From Pollutimonas nitritireducens (lineage in GTDB: Bacteria; Pseudomonadota; Gammaproteobacteria; Burkholderiales; Burkholderiaceae_B): 64,000 nt of DNA. The position numbers were made by a program, and so were the translations under genes. A model generated the notes under the pieces. That model saw only the letters and a list, made by a program, of their open reading frames with translations, made no database searches and was not told where the DNA came from. The DNA is taken from positions 124,001 through 188,000 of the forward strand of contig NZ_PDNV01000002.1 in NCBI RefSeq assembly GCF_002849615.1, read 5' to 3'. Position 1 is the stretch's first letter, and each line of letters starts with the position of its first letter. Of this stretch, positions 47,007 to 56,683 are shown piece by piece.

Positions 47007-47130
47007 TAAACCTTCAGCAGTCACTGCATAAATCAAATCAATCCGCCGATGATTTTGGTTAAGATGCGATATTCGATAAAAAAGATGGCGGGGATGACCC
47101 TGTGCCAGACAAAAACCAAGGAGATGTTTC

Positions 47131-48297
47131 TTGCCCAACCCATCCAAAATCACCTGCGTGGAAGACTTTCGTCGGCTCGCCGAGCGGCGAGTACCACGAA
47201 TGTTCTACGACTATGCCGACTCTGGTTCCTGGACGGAAGGCACGTACCGCTCCAACGAAGCTGATTTTCACAAGCTGAAGTTTCGCCAGCGTGTGGCCGT
47301 GGACATTGAAAAACGTACTCACCGCAGTTCGATGATAGGCATCGATGTCGCCATGCCAGTGGCCATCGCGCCCACCGGCCTGACCGGCATGCAGCACGCC
47401 GATGGCGAAATCCTGGGTGCCAAGGCGGCCGAAAAATTCGGCATCCCGTTCACCTTGTCGACCATGAGCATTTGTTCCATCGAGGATGTCGCGGCACACA
47501 CACACAAGCCATTCTGGTTCCAGCTGTATGTCATGCGTGACCGGGATTTCATCGAACGCCTGATCAATCGCGCCAAGGCTGCCAATTGCTCGGCCCTGGT
47601 ATTGACGCTGGACCTGCAGGTATTGGGGCAACGCCACAAAGACATCAAGAACGGTTTGTCCACACCGCCGCGCCCCACTCTGGCCAATCTCATCAACCTG
47701 GTCACCAAACCCAATTGGTGCCTGGGCATGCTGGGAACCAAGCGTCGCAGCTTCGGCAATATCGTCGGGCACGCCAAGGGCGTAGGCGATCTATCTTCCC
47801 TGTCGTCATGGACGGCCGAGCAATTCGATCCCGCACTTAGCTGGAAAGATATTGAATGGATCAAGAAATGCTGGGGTGGAAAGCTGATACTCAAAGGCAT
47901 CATGGATGCCGAAGACGCGCGCCTGGCTGTCGACAGCGGAGCCGATGCCCTGATCGTGTCCAACCATGGGGGCCGCCAGCTCGACGGGGCACCTTCCTCC
48001 ATTTCCGCCCTGCCCGCAATTGCCCATGCCGTCGGCAAAGAAATCGAAGTGTGGATGGACGGCGGCATCCGTTCCGGTCAGGATGTACTCAAGGCCATTT
48101 CACTCGGCGCCAAGGGCACCATGATAGGACGTCCTTTCCTGTATTCGCTGGGTGCGATGGGTGAAGCCGGTGTTACGCGCTGCCTTCAAATGATCGCCAA
48201 CGAGCTGGACATCACCATGGGATTCTGCGGCCATACCGACATCCATAATATCGACCGTTCAATTCTGTTGAACGGCGATATCTTTGACCGCCCCTGA
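47131..48297 (+). CDS. FMN-dependent alpha-hydroxy-acid dehydrogenase (LldD family)
   Basis: 388 residues of the L-lactate dehydrogenase/glycolate oxidase family. Visible: PVAIAPTGLTGMQHADGE, LSTMSICSIEDVA, the catalytic histidine in VSNHGGRQLDGAPSS and the FMN phosphate loop DGGIRSGQDVLKAI. It oxidises L-lactate or a related 2-hydroxy acid to the keto acid. The start is a TTG preceded by AAGGAG; the nearby ATG at 47124 is in another frame. Confidence 0.9.
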   Translation: MPNPSKITCVEDFRRLAERRVPRMFYDYADSGSWTEGTYRSNEADFHKLKFRQRVAVDIEKRTHRSSMIGIDVAMPVAIAPTGLTGMQHADGEILGAKAAEKFGIPFTLSTMSICSIEDVAAHTHKPFWFQLYVMRDRDFIERLINRAKAANCSALVLTLDLQVLGQRHKDIKNGLSTPPRPTLANLINLVTKPNWCLGMLGTKRRSFGNIVGHAKGVGDLSSLSSWTAEQFDPALSWKDIEWIKKCWGGKLILKGIMDAEDARLAVDSGADALIVSNHGGRQLDGAPSSISALPAIAHAVGKEIEVWMDGGIRSGQDVLKAISLGAKGTMIGRPFLYSLGAMGEAGVTRCLQMIANELDITMGFCGHTDIHNIDRSILLNGDIFDRP

Positions 48298-48318
48298 CCC
48301 GCCGGCTCCCTTCCCAGT

Positions 48319-48354
48319 CTAGCGTGCTGTTTGGTTAGCCAAACAACGCGCTAG
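48319..48354. repeat. Inverted repeat between two converging genes
   Basis: CTAGCG/CGCTAG and, inside, TGTTTGG/CCAAACA around a 4-base loop. It lies between the hydroxy-acid dehydrogenase stop and the end of the PaaY-like gene, so it is probably a shared terminator without a clear U-run. Confidence 0.55.
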
Positions 48355-48941
48355 GCCGACGGGCTCACCAGCTCAGGCGTGAGGCGCGCCCTGCCCGGTT
48401 CGACCGATGTGAGCGGATCGACCGCCTGCATGGTTTGCAGACAACGGCGGGTAAGCATCTGGTATTGACGCGTGCCAAATGCCTTGTTCGCCACTTCAGC
48501 ATCGCTCAGTTCGCGCAATATACGTGCCGGAGCCCCTACCACCAGACTACGCGGCGGCACTGCCAGGCCTGTTTTCACAAACGCCATGGCCGCGACGATA
48601 CTGGAATGCCCGATGACGGCCTGGTCCATGACCACCGCATTCATGCCCACCATTGCGTTGCGCTCGATGGTACAGCCGTGCAACACAGCACCATGCCCGA
48701 TGTGGCCATCGATCTCGACGATCGTGTCATTACCGCCCACGCCGTGAATGACGCAGGTGTCCTGTACGTTGGAACCTTCCTTCAATTCGATACGACCGAA
48801 ATCACCTCGCAAACTGGCCAGCGGACCAATATAGACACCCGGGCCGACAATGACGTCGCCGATGAGGACCGCCGTGGGATGCACGTAGGCGGAAGGATGA
48901 ACCACGGGAACGATGCCATCGATGGCATAGACTTTGAACAT
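48351..48941 (-). CDS. Gamma-carbonic-anhydrase-like hexapeptide protein (PaaY/CaiE type)
   Basis: 196 residues forming a left-handed beta-helix: repeated hexapeptides [20 protein letters not shown], then metal-binding histidines in VIHGVGG and [12 protein letters not shown]. PaaY and CaiE are thioesterase-like or carbonic-anhydrase-like relatives of unclear role. No paa or cai genes are adjacent. Confidence 0.88.
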   Translation of the reverse strand: MFKVYAIDGIVPVVHPSAYVHPTAVLIGDVIVGPGVYIGPLASLRGDFGRIELKEGSNVQDTCVIHGVGGNDTIVEIDGHIGHGAVLHGCTIERNAMVGMNAVVMDQAVIGHSSIVAAMAFVKTGLAVPPRSLVVGAPARILRELSDAEVANKAFGTRQYQMLTRRCLQTMQAVDPLTSVEPGRARLTPELVSPSA

Positions 48942-49037
48942 GCGGAAGGTCTCCGAGATTTTTATACCTGTTTGCGCAACTGTCGTTCAATTTACCAGCG
49001 TGCCTGCCTTATGGACAAGGCTTTCTACCCGTCCGCC

Positions 49038-49092
49038 GCGGATTCGGTCAGATCGAACGCTAAACATGGTCGATCCAGAGCGCCGAATCCGC
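49038..49092. repeat. Nested inverted repeat downstream of the peptide permease gene
   Basis: GCGGATTCGG (49038-49047) and CCGAATCCGC (49083-49092) are perfect complements; inside, GATCGA (49051) pairs with TCGATC (49070). It lies 9 bases after the dppC-type stop on the minus strand, a probable 3' end structure. Confidence 0.6.
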
Positions 49093-49101
49093 AACTACCT
49101 T

Positions 49102-49980
49102 TTATAAGTGATCATTACGCACATCCAGTGCATCACGCAGCCCATCGCCAATGAAATTGAAGCTGGTCACCGCAATGGTGATGGTGATGCCCGGTACGAT
49201 GGCCAGCCATGGCGCGGTCGCCAGATATTGCTGCGCGCCGTTCAGCATGTTGCCCCAGCTTGGCAGTGGCGGCTGGATCCCGTAGCCGAGGAAGCTGACA
49301 TAAGCTTCGAGCAGGATAGCGCGTGCCACAGTGAGGGTGGCGGCCACAATGATCGGGCCCATGACATTGGGCAGAATCTCGCGAAACATAATGTGGCGGC
49401 TGCTTAGCCCCAGCATCAGCCCTGCCTGCACGAACTCCCGCTCGCGCAGGGAGCTCACTTCGGCCTCGACGATACGGGCGACCTCCATCCAGCTGGTGAC
49501 GGCAATGATCACAGTGATCATTGTCGGACTGGGCTTGAGCAGTGCGGCAAGCGCCAGCACGAGGAAAATCGAGGGAAAAGCCAGGAAGGCATCGACCATC
49601 CGCATCAGCGTCGCCCTCAGCCAACCGCCGCGATAGCCCGCAATCACGCCCACTGCGGTACCGATGATCGTCGAGAGAATCATCGCCGAGAAGCCGACCA
49701 GGAGCGAGATATTTCCGGCCTCCAGTAAACGCACAGCCTGGTCGCGACCCAGAGGGTCGGTACCCAGGTAGTGTTGCCCGGTAAGGGGAGGAGCGAAGCG
49801 CGCGCGCAGGTCGATGTAAAGCGAGTCGTAAGGCAGAAGCCAGGGGCCCACAATACAAGCCAATGTCAGCCCAGTAATCATGAAGATCCCGACCAGGGCC
49901 AGACGATGACGGGCGAACCGGCGCACGGCCCGGCTCTGCCACCAGCGACTGTGGTTCGACGATGTTGCAATAGCAGTCAT
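49102..49980 (-). CDS. Peptide/opine-type ABC permease (DppC class)
   Basis: 292 residues with GTDPLGRDQAVRLLEAG (about 78), six helices and the coupling motif REREFVQAGLMLGLSSRHIMFREILPN. Last gene of the ATPase-SBP-permease-permease operon. AGGAG lies 8 bases before the ATG at 49980. Confidence 0.92.
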   Translation of the reverse strand: MTAIATSSNHSRWWQSRAVRRFARHRLALVGIFMITGLTLACIVGPWLLPYDSLYIDLRARFAPPLTGQHYLGTDPLGRDQAVRLLEAGNISLLVGFSAMILSTIIGTAVGVIAGYRGGWLRATLMRMVDAFLAFPSIFLVLALAALLKPSPTMITVIIAVTSWMEVARIVEAEVSSLREREFVQAGLMLGLSSRHIMFREILPNVMGPIIVAATLTVARAILLEAYVSFLGYGIQPPLPSWGNMLNGAQQYLATAPWLAIVPGITITIAVTSFNFIGDGLRDALDVRNDHL

Positions 49981-50001
49981 AACAGTCTCCTGATTAAGGG
50001 G

Positions 50002-50952
50002 TCAGGCAAGGCGGATACGTGGATCGACCATCGCCACAATGACGTCGGCGATCAGGTTTCCAAGCAGGGTCAAAACGGCGGAGAGCATCAGAAGCCCCAT
50101 CACCACCGGGTAGTCGCTGTATCCGAGGCTGTCGAGAAACAGCCTTCCCATTCCGGGCCAGGTGAAAACCGTTTCGGTTACCAGCGCGCCGCCGAGAATG
50201 GTGGGTAATTGCATTCCCGCCAGCGTAATCATGGGAAGCAGAGCATTGCCCACCACGTGCTTCATCACGACTCGACGCTCCCGCACGCCCTTGGCCCTGG
50301 CAGTCTTGATGAAGTCCTGGTTGATCACATCAAGCGTCGCCGAGCGCATGTAGCGGCTCCAGGTGGCGATGCTGACCAGGGAGAGAACGAGGCTCGGTAG
50401 AACAAGGTGATGCAGGTAATTGAGCACCGATTGATCGCCGATGGTGTACATGTTGCCCGCGGGCACCCAGCCCAGCTTTAGCGAGAATACATAGATACCG
50501 ACAAGACCGAACCAGAAAGTCGGGATGGAAAGCGCAATCATGGCGCCAACGGTAGCGGTGTAGTCGAAGCCCGAATAACGGTGCGTCGCGCCACGGATAC
50601 CTATCCACGTACCGATGGCGATGGAAATGGCGGTCGATGATCCCATCAGCAACAGCGTGGCAAACAGATGTCGACCGATCACCTGCAGGACCGGGACGCC
50701 GTCGCGAAAAGAGGTGCCCCAGTCTCCTCGCAGCATTCGCCACGCCCAGTCGAAATATCGCAGAATCAGCGGTTTGTCCAGGCCAAGCTGACGGGTCAGG
50801 CGGTCGATGTCTGCTTGCGTCATGCTGGCGTCGAGTGCAAATTGCGATAATGGACCGCCGGGTATCATGTTTAGCACCGTGAAGCCGATGATAGATACGA
50901 TCACCAGCAGGATAATGCTCTGCCACAAGCGATTAAACAGAAATCCGGCCAT
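50002..50952 (-). CDS. Peptide/opine-type ABC permease (DppB class)
   Basis: 316 residues beginning FLFNRLWQSIILLVIVSIIGF, with DFIKTARAKGVRERRVVMKHVVGNALLP as coupling helix. It pairs with the DppC-type permease 21 bases downstream. Separated from the binding-protein gene by a hairpin. Confidence 0.92.
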   Translation of the reverse strand: MAGFLFNRLWQSIILLVIVSIIGFTVLNMIPGGPLSQFALDASMTQADIDRLTRQLGLDKPLILRYFDWAWRMLRGDWGTSFRDGVPVLQVIGRHLFATLLLMGSSTAISIAIGTWIGIRGATHRYSGFDYTATVGAMIALSIPTFWFGLVGIYVFSLKLGWVPAGNMYTIGDQSVLNYLHHLVLPSLVLSLVSIATWSRYMRSATLDVINQDFIKTARAKGVRERRVVMKHVVGNALLPMITLAGMQLPTILGGALVTETVFTWPGMGRLFLDSLGYSDYPVVMGLLMLSAVLTLLGNLIADVIVAMVDPRIRLA

Positions 50953-50990
50953 TCAGCCCCCATCGGGATTACAGGACTTTGAAAGAAATA

Positions 50991-51013
50991 CCCGGGCACT
51001 GCGCTTGCCCGGG
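50991..51013 (-). repeat. Hairpin between the binding-protein and DppB genes
   Basis: CCCGGGCA (50991-50998) and TGCCCGGG (51006-51013) form a perfect 8-bp stem without a U-run, immediately downstream of the binding-protein stop. Like the one at 41678, it may stabilise the binding-protein mRNA. Confidence 0.6.
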
Positions 51014-51025
51014 CGACGCATACGA

Positions 51026-52690
51026 TCAGGCCTTACGGGACCAGCCCGCTGCATGCCAGGACTCGCTGCGGGTGTTGCTGTTGCTGACCACGCCCTTGAT
51101 GTCCGACTTCCAGCCTTGGACGGAGTTCTCTGAAAACAGGGGCAGAAAGGGCAGATCGGCGCGCACTGTATCCTGAATTTCCCTGTAGATCTCAATTCGG
51201 CGTGCCTGGTCGAAGCTGCGGGCACCTTCTTCCAGCAGCTTGTCCACTCGCGGATTGCTATATTGCGCGGTGTTCGAACCTCGTCCGCCTTTGGCCCGAA
51301 TTGCACCGCTATGGAAGCGGTTGAATACATCCGGATCAGCCCCGACCAGATAATTGATGCCCACCACGACAGAATCGAATTGCGACAATGTCCAGAAATC
51401 CCCCCAAATCACAGCGGCGGGCAGGTTCGAGATGGTCATCTCGATGCCGATCTCCTTCAGTGTTTGCTGGACAAATTGCTGCATCTGTTCGCGCAGATGG
51501 TTGCCCGTCGTGGTTGAATTGGTAAACGAAAGCCGCACGCCATCCTTGGCGCGGATTCCGTCACGCCCCTTCACCCAACCTGCGCTGTCAAGCAGCTTTG
51601 CTGCCTTTTGAAGACTGAACTCGTGCTTAGGCAGGTCTTTGTTGTAGTAGATCGAGCCGCGCGGCATGTAGGATTCGACGGGCTCGGGCAGGCCATAGTA
51701 GAGCGCATCGATGATCGACTGCTTATCAATGGCTGCATAGATTGCTTGGCGCACGGCCAGATCTTTGAAGACCGGACGTTCCAGATTGAGGTAAATCTGT
51801 TCGACGGCCGGCGCCGGTTGCAACTGGACCACCCGGTTTTTAAGCGTCTTCGCCTCGGCATAATTGTCGGGGGTGATATATTGGCGCCCCACAAGATCGA
51901 TGTCGCCGCTCTTGAACTGGGTGTAAAGCACTGTCAGGTCAGGAATATATTTGAAGACCAACTGCTCGATATAAGGGCCTTCGCCGTGGTAGTTGGCATT
52001 GGCAACCAGATTGATATGGTCGCCAGCAACGCGTTTACCCCATTTGAATGCGCCGGTACCAATCGGCGCTTGATTGAAGGCGGCGGCGTTCTTGTCTGCC
52101 TCGCGCTCGAGTACGTGCTTGGGAACGATGAAAGTTTCGGTAAGGAAGGAAAGATACGGCGCAAAGGGCTCTTTCATTCGCCAGGTCAGCTCGTTCGGCG
52201 AGACCACGGCAATGTCGTATACGAGGTTATGTCCGGCGGTGCGCCAGCTACGGAAGTTTGGATCGACGATCAATTCAAGCGTGAACTTGACGTCTTCGGC
52301 GGTCAGCGGGGCGCCATCATGCCATTTCACATCGTCACGCAGCTTCACGCGCCATTGCAGACCATCGGCGGAAAGCCCGCCATTTTCCTGGCTCGGCACC
52401 TCGATGGCGAGGTTTGGCACGATGGATCCGTCCGGCATCGTTCTGAACAACGCGTCGAAAACCGAAAAGTGGATGCCATCATCAACCTCAATCTTCAACA
52501 TCAGCGGGTTGAATACGGTCGGCTCCTGCGACAAACCGACGATGACCCTGCCAGAAGGTGCTGCTGGAGGGGTTTGGGCAAAAGCGGGCTTGCCCAACAA
52601 GTACGGGGCAAACAAACCCGCTGCACCGGCAACACCCATAATTTTCAGGGCTGAACGGCGGGTTGTTTTCGGGATAATTGGGTCAGTCAT
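51026..52690 (-). CDS. Family 5 solute-binding protein, Tat-exported
   Basis: 554 residues. Twin-arginine leader TRRSALKIMGVAGAAGLFAP, cleavage near AFAQ, then the SBP_bac_5 fold (SADGLQWRVKLRDDVKWHDGAPLTAEDVKF). It is the periplasmic receptor of the peptide/opine-type importer. AAAGGAG precedes the ATG at 52690. The ligand is unknown. Confidence 0.92.
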   Translation of the reverse strand: MTDPIIPKTTRRSALKIMGVAGAAGLFAPYLLGKPAFAQTPPAAPSGRVIVGLSQEPTVFNPLMLKIEVDDGIHFSVFDALFRTMPDGSIVPNLAIEVPSQENGGLSADGLQWRVKLRDDVKWHDGAPLTAEDVKFTLELIVDPNFRSWRTAGHNLVYDIAVVSPNELTWRMKEPFAPYLSFLTETFIVPKHVLEREADKNAAAFNQAPIGTGAFKWGKRVAGDHINLVANANYHGEGPYIEQLVFKYIPDLTVLYTQFKSGDIDLVGRQYITPDNYAEAKTLKNRVVQLQPAPAVEQIYLNLERPVFKDLAVRQAIYAAIDKQSIIDALYYGLPEPVESYMPRGSIYYNKDLPKHEFSLQKAAKLLDSAGWVKGRDGIRAKDGVRLSFTNSTTTGNHLREQMQQFVQQTLKEIGIEMTISNLPAAVIWGDFWTLSQFDSVVVGINYLVGADPDVFNRFHSGAIRAKGGRGSNTAQYSNPRVDKLLEEGARSFDQARRIEIYREIQDTVRADLPFLPLFSENSVQGWKSDIKGVVSNSNTRSESWHAAGWSRKA

Positions 52691-52736
52691 GAGACGATCT
52701 CCTTTATACGGCCTTGTTGATACAGCAATTACTCAG

Positions 52737-54383
52737 TCACGCGGCCCTTCTGGCCTGCTCCTTGCCCGGTATGGCAGAAACCAACTCCCGGGTATAGGCG
52801 GACTTCGGGGCGAGGAAAATCTGCGAGGGCGGCCCTATCTCGACGAACTTACCCTTTTGCATCACGGCAATCTCGTCGCAGATCTGGCTGGCAACGCGCA
52901 GATCATGGGTGATGAAGACCATCGACACACCCGTCTCGCGCTGCACTTGGTCGAGCAACTCCAGAATTTGCGCCTGGATCGAAACATCGAGCGCAGAGAC
53001 GCACTCATCGGCCACAAGCAACTTCGGCCTGAACATCAGTGCGCGGGCAATGCCAATGCGTTGGCGCTGTCCCCCGGAAAATTCGTGCGGATAGCGCCGG
53101 AAGGCTCCGGCATCGAGGCCGACATGCGATAACAGCGCCATCGCTTCTTCGCGGGCCTGGGGGTAGGCGGTACCGTGCGCCACCGGACCGACGGTCAGGA
53201 TATGGCCGATAGTCGAGCGTGGATTGAGCGAGGCAAAGGGGTCCTGGAAAATCATCTGGATCTTTGGGCGCAGCGCGCGAAAAGTACCTTCTGCCATCTG
53301 CGCGATATCGGTGCCCTCGAAAAATATGCTGCCACTATCGCTTTTCATCAGTTTGATCAGCAGCCGCCCGAGTGAAGTTTTGCCCGAACCGCTCTCGCCC
53401 ACCACGCCAAGGGTTCGGCCGGGTTTCAATTCAAAGGAGACGCCGTCGACTGCCCTGCTCAAGCGCTCGCTGCCTAATAAACGGCTGCCGCTGCTATAGG
53501 TCTTGACCAGATGCTCAACCTTGAGGATAGGCGATGTTGACGTTTCGGGCAGCACCCGGTCGGTGCCGGTCAGCTCCGGCACCGATGCGATCAAGCGCTT
53601 GGTGTAGGGATGGTCTGGATTTTTCAGCACTTTGTCGACAGATCCCTGCTCGACGATTTTGCCCTTTTCCATCACGACGACGCTGTCTGCGATCTCCGCG
53701 ACCACACCAAAGTCATGAGTGATGAACATGACGCTCATCCCCTTGCGACGCTGGATATCGCGGATCAGATTCAGTATCTGTGCCTGCGTGGTCACGTCGA
53801 GAGCGGTGGTCGGCTCGTCTGCAATGAGCACTGCTGGCTCCATTGCCAGCGCAATCGCAATCATCACCCGCTGCCGTTGCCCGCCTGACAGGCGGAATGG
53901 GTACTGGTGATACATCAGTGCGGGGTCCGGTAAACCGACTTCGGCTAATAGCTCAAGACTGCGGCCCTTGCGGCTCTCTGCGGTGCCTTCACCGTGAGCC
54001 GTCATTGCCTCGGCGATTTGGGCCCCCACTGTCATCAAGGGGTTCAATGCCGAAAGCGGGTCCTGGAAGATCATGGAAACCACCCGTCCGCGCAGGTTTC
54101 GCAGGTGTTCAGGGTCGGCATCAAGGATTTCGTTATCGAGCAGCTTTATCGAACCTTCAGTCACGCGGATCACCTTGGGCAGCAGACCCATGATCGCATT
54201 GGCCGTCACTGATTTTCCCGAGCCCGATTCTCCGATGATGCAGAGTATTTGCCCTTTCAGAAGATCGAAAGAAATTGCGCTGACGGCGTGGGCGCGCTCC
54301 ATACCGGGAGGCAGGCTGACTGAAAGATTGCGCACCGAGAGCATGGCTGCGGGGGTCGTGTTGCCTGCCGGTATAGAACCCAC
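52737..54383 (-). CDS. Peptide/opine-type ABC ATPase with two nucleotide-binding domains
   Basis: 548 residues: first domain GESGSGKS, LSGGQRQR, VLIADEPTTALD; second GESGSGKT, FSGGQRQR, LLVADECVSALD, where the usual DEPTS is DECVS. It is the first gene of the operon. The start is a GTG at 54383 with AGGAGA six bases upstream; the next ATG (54344) has no such site. Confidence 0.92.
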   Translation of the reverse strand: MGSIPAGNTTPAAMLSVRNLSVSLPPGMERAHAVSAISFDLLKGQILCIIGESGSGKSVTANAIMGLLPKVIRVTEGSIKLLDNEILDADPEHLRNLRGRVVSMIFQDPLSALNPLMTVGAQIAEAMTAHGEGTAESRKGRSLELLAEVGLPDPALMYHQYPFRLSGGQRQRVMIAIALAMEPAVLIADEPTTALDVTTQAQILNLIRDIQRRKGMSVMFITHDFGVVAEIADSVVVMEKGKIVEQGSVDKVLKNPDHPYTKRLIASVPELTGTDRVLPETSTSPILKVEHLVKTYSSGSRLLGSERLSRAVDGVSFELKPGRTLGVVGESGSGKTSLGRLLIKLMKSDSGSIFFEGTDIAQMAEGTFRALRPKIQMIFQDPFASLNPRSTIGHILTVGPVAHGTAYPQAREEAMALLSHVGLDAGAFRRYPHEFSGGQRQRIGIARALMFRPKLLVADECVSALDVSIQAQILELLDQVQRETGVSMVFITHDLRVASQICDEIAVMQKGKFVEIGPPSQIFLAPKSAYTRELVSAIPGKEQARRAA

Positions 54384-54417
54384 TGTGCTCTCCTATGGTG
54401 TCATGGTGACTGAAAAA

Positions 54418-54433
54418 TTTAATATATATTAAA
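54418..54433. promoter_or_regulatory. AT-only palindrome in the divergent promoter region
   Basis: TTTAATATATATTAAA is a perfect 16-bp palindrome between the ABC operon start (54383) and the XRE-cupin regulator (54660). It may be the regulator's operator or part of the promoters. Confidence 0.4.
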
Positions 54434-54659
54434 AATTGCTGTAAGGTCTAATTAAACTCAACACGCTCGAAAATATGGCGCAACGGTAGCTTTTCTGCAT
54501 TAATATGCATTTTTTATGGGCTTTTCAACAATTCGGACGCTCATAAGGTGGTTATGATTTCTCATGAGACTCAACACGTTTATGTTGAAAATTTCTCAGG
54601 AATATTTCATTATATTGTTTGACCGCCATTTTCTGTCAATAGGGAATTTCAGCACCACC

Positions 54660-55283
54660 ATGCGAAGAGACACGGAACCGCGCTTTACTGCTACGCCACC
54701 CCCAGGGGTGTCCGAATTTCAGCTTGGCGCCAATCTCCGGAAGCTGCGCAAACAGAAGGGACTGTCGCTCCAGAGTCTTGCGCAGGCCTCGGGGGTCTCG
54801 GTGGGGATGATCAGCCAGGTGGAGCGGGGCATCGCCAATCCATCGATGCGACTCCTGACCTCTCTGCGGCGGGCACTGAACATCTCAATGCAGGAATTGT
54901 TCGGAGAGACCGGGAACGAAATTCCTGTGACCAGTGACCCGCAATTCGTACGCCGCCGCGCGCAGCGCCCCGTGATCGATTTGGGCATCCTGCACAAGGA
55001 GCTCCTGACCCCGCCGGGCCGCCAGCATCTGCAAATCATGATCCTGCGGCTGGAGCCGGGCGGCGAATCCGGCGGGAAGGCACTCAGCTATCCGGCGGAA
55101 AAAGGCGGGCTCGTCCTGTCCGGCAAGGTGATCCTGAGCGTCGATGATGTAGCCGCCGAACTAGAGACGGGTGACAGCTTCGTTTTCGACAGTAACCAAC
55201 CGCACTCCCTGCGCAACACTAGCGACACATCGACAGAAGTCCTCTGGATCATCGGGGCGGTACAGTTCGACCGCCACTTATAG
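54660..55283 (+). CDS. XRE-cupin transcriptional regulator (PuuR-like)
   Basis: About 207 residues: N-terminal XRE HTH (LGANLRKLRKQKGLSLQSLAQASGVSVGMISQVERG) and a C-terminal cupin (SYPAEKGGLVLSGKVILSVDD, GDSFVFDSNQPHSLRN). Such regulators sense small amines, amino acids or acids. The start at 54660 (MRRDTEP) is preferred; the frame is open to 54564. It is divergent from the ABC operon and 30 bases before the FAD oxidase gene, so it probably controls both. Confidence 0.88.
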   Translation: MRRDTEPRFTATPPPGVSEFQLGANLRKLRKQKGLSLQSLAQASGVSVGMISQVERGIANPSMRLLTSLRRALNISMQELFGETGNEIPVTSDPQFVRRRAQRPVIDLGILHKELLTPPGRQHLQIMILRLEPGGESGGKALSYPAEKGGLVLSGKVILSVDDVAAELETGDSFVFDSNQPHSLRNTSDTSTEVLWIIGAVQFDRHL

Positions 55284-55313
55284 CCCCCCTCACCGCAAAA
55301 AGGAAAGTCCGTC

Positions 55314-56621
55314 ATGCAATCATCCCGAATTGCCGAAAAGAGTACCCCCTACTGGTGGGAAGCCGCGCCAGTTCAGCCGCTGCCGGAACAGCCGCTAGCT
55401 AAACAGGCGGATGTGGTCATCGTCGGTGCGGGCTATGCCGGGCTGACCGCGGGGTTGACGCTCGCACGGGCGGGCCGTTCGGTCGTTGTATTGGACAAGA
55501 TGAACCCTGGCGAGGGCGCCTCGTCGCGAAATGGCGGCATTACCAGCGGCAACATCCGGCTCGGTTATGCCGAACTGGTACGGAAATACGGCGAAGACCA
55601 CGCCAACGCCATCGAGGCCGAAGGCAAGGCCGCGCGCGAATTTATCTATGACTTCATCCGCAGCGAAGGCCTGGACTGCGATTTCAACCTAACCGGCCGC
55701 TTCTACGGCGCCATAGGCAAAGAGCAGTACGAGACGATGGCCCGCGGCGCCGAGAAACTGCAGAGGACACTCGGAATCGAATCCTATGCTGTCCCCCATG
55801 CCGAACAACGCCAGTATCTAGGCACGGATTACTATCGCGGCGGCACAGTACGCATGGACATCGGCGGGTTGCATCCAGCGAAGTACCATGCCGAGATCCT
55901 GCGCATCACGCTGGCGGCGGGCGTCACGGTGCACTCCAATACAGCGGTGAAATCCATCACGAAGGACGCCACGGGCTTTCGGGTCGAAACTACGGCGGGC
56001 ACGATTACCGGCCGACAGGTGCTGATCTGCACCAATGGCTATGCCGATGGCGCCGATCCCTGGCTACGCCGTCGTCTGGTGCCGGTGCGCAGCCGTATCA
56101 TTGCTACTGAAGAACTGCCACCCGAGCTGATGATGAAGCTGATGCCGCGCAAGATGATGTGTGGTGAGAGCAAGGTTCTTGGCTATTATTACCGCCCTTC
56201 CCCAGACGGCAAGCGCATCCTGCTGGGTGGCCGCGATGCCTCGCAAAGCGGCGATCCGGCAGCACCGACTGTCGCGCTGCGAGATGGGCTGATCAATCTT
56301 TTCCCGGAACTCGCGGATGTGAAAATCAGCCACAGCTGGTTCGGCAATGTTGCCATGCACCGCGACATGCTGCCACGAATCTTCGAGCACGAGGGCCTGA
56401 CCTATGCCACGGGCTTTTGTGGTTCTGGCGTTGTCTGGGCACCCTGGATTGGCAGCCGTGCCGCACACAAGCTCTTGGGCGACGATCAGCGCAAGTCGGC
56501 TTTCGATTTCCGGCCAATGTCTTCCATCCCGTTCTATGCCGGCCAGCCCTATTTCATGCCAGCCTTCATCCAGGTGTATCGGTTGCAGGACCGTATTGCG
56601 CTGGCACGCGCCACGCGCTAG
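55314..56621 (+). CDS. FAD-dependent amine/amino-acid oxidoreductase (PuuB/OrdL-like)
   Basis: 435 residues of the DadA/PuuB fold. FAD loop VVIVGAGYAGLTAGLTLARAG, then GASSRNGGITSGNI and the C-terminal GFCGSGVVWAPWIGSRAAHKLL. Relatives oxidise gamma-glutamylputrescine or N-substituted amino acids, producing an aldehyde or keto acid, H2O2 and amine. AGGA precedes the ATG. With the importer and GhrA-like reductase it suggests catabolism of an imported amine or opine-like compound. Confidence 0.88.
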   Translation: MQSSRIAEKSTPYWWEAAPVQPLPEQPLAKQADVVIVGAGYAGLTAGLTLARAGRSVVVLDKMNPGEGASSRNGGITSGNIRLGYAELVRKYGEDHANAIEAEGKAAREFIYDFIRSEGLDCDFNLTGRFYGAIGKEQYETMARGAEKLQRTLGIESYAVPHAEQRQYLGTDYYRGGTVRMDIGGLHPAKYHAEILRITLAAGVTVHSNTAVKSITKDATGFRVETTAGTITGRQVLICTNGYADGADPWLRRRLVPVRSRIIATEELPPELMMKLMPRKMMCGESKVLGYYYRPSPDGKRILLGGRDASQSGDPAAPTVALRDGLINLFPELADVKISHSWFGNVAMHRDMLPRIFEHEGLTYATGFCGSGVVWAPWIGSRAAHKLLGDDQRKSAFDFRPMSSIPFYAGQPYFMPAFIQVYRLQDRIALARATR

Positions 56622-56683
56622 ACCCTTTTTCTGCCGCCGTTCCTCGCAAGAGATCGGTGGCCTCGATCCAGCAAGGATATCTG

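Noticed and set aside
51608-53132. Overlapping plus-strand frames of about 350 codons opposite the binding protein and ATPase
   Set aside because: They mirror strongly conserved minus-strand genes and have no motif.
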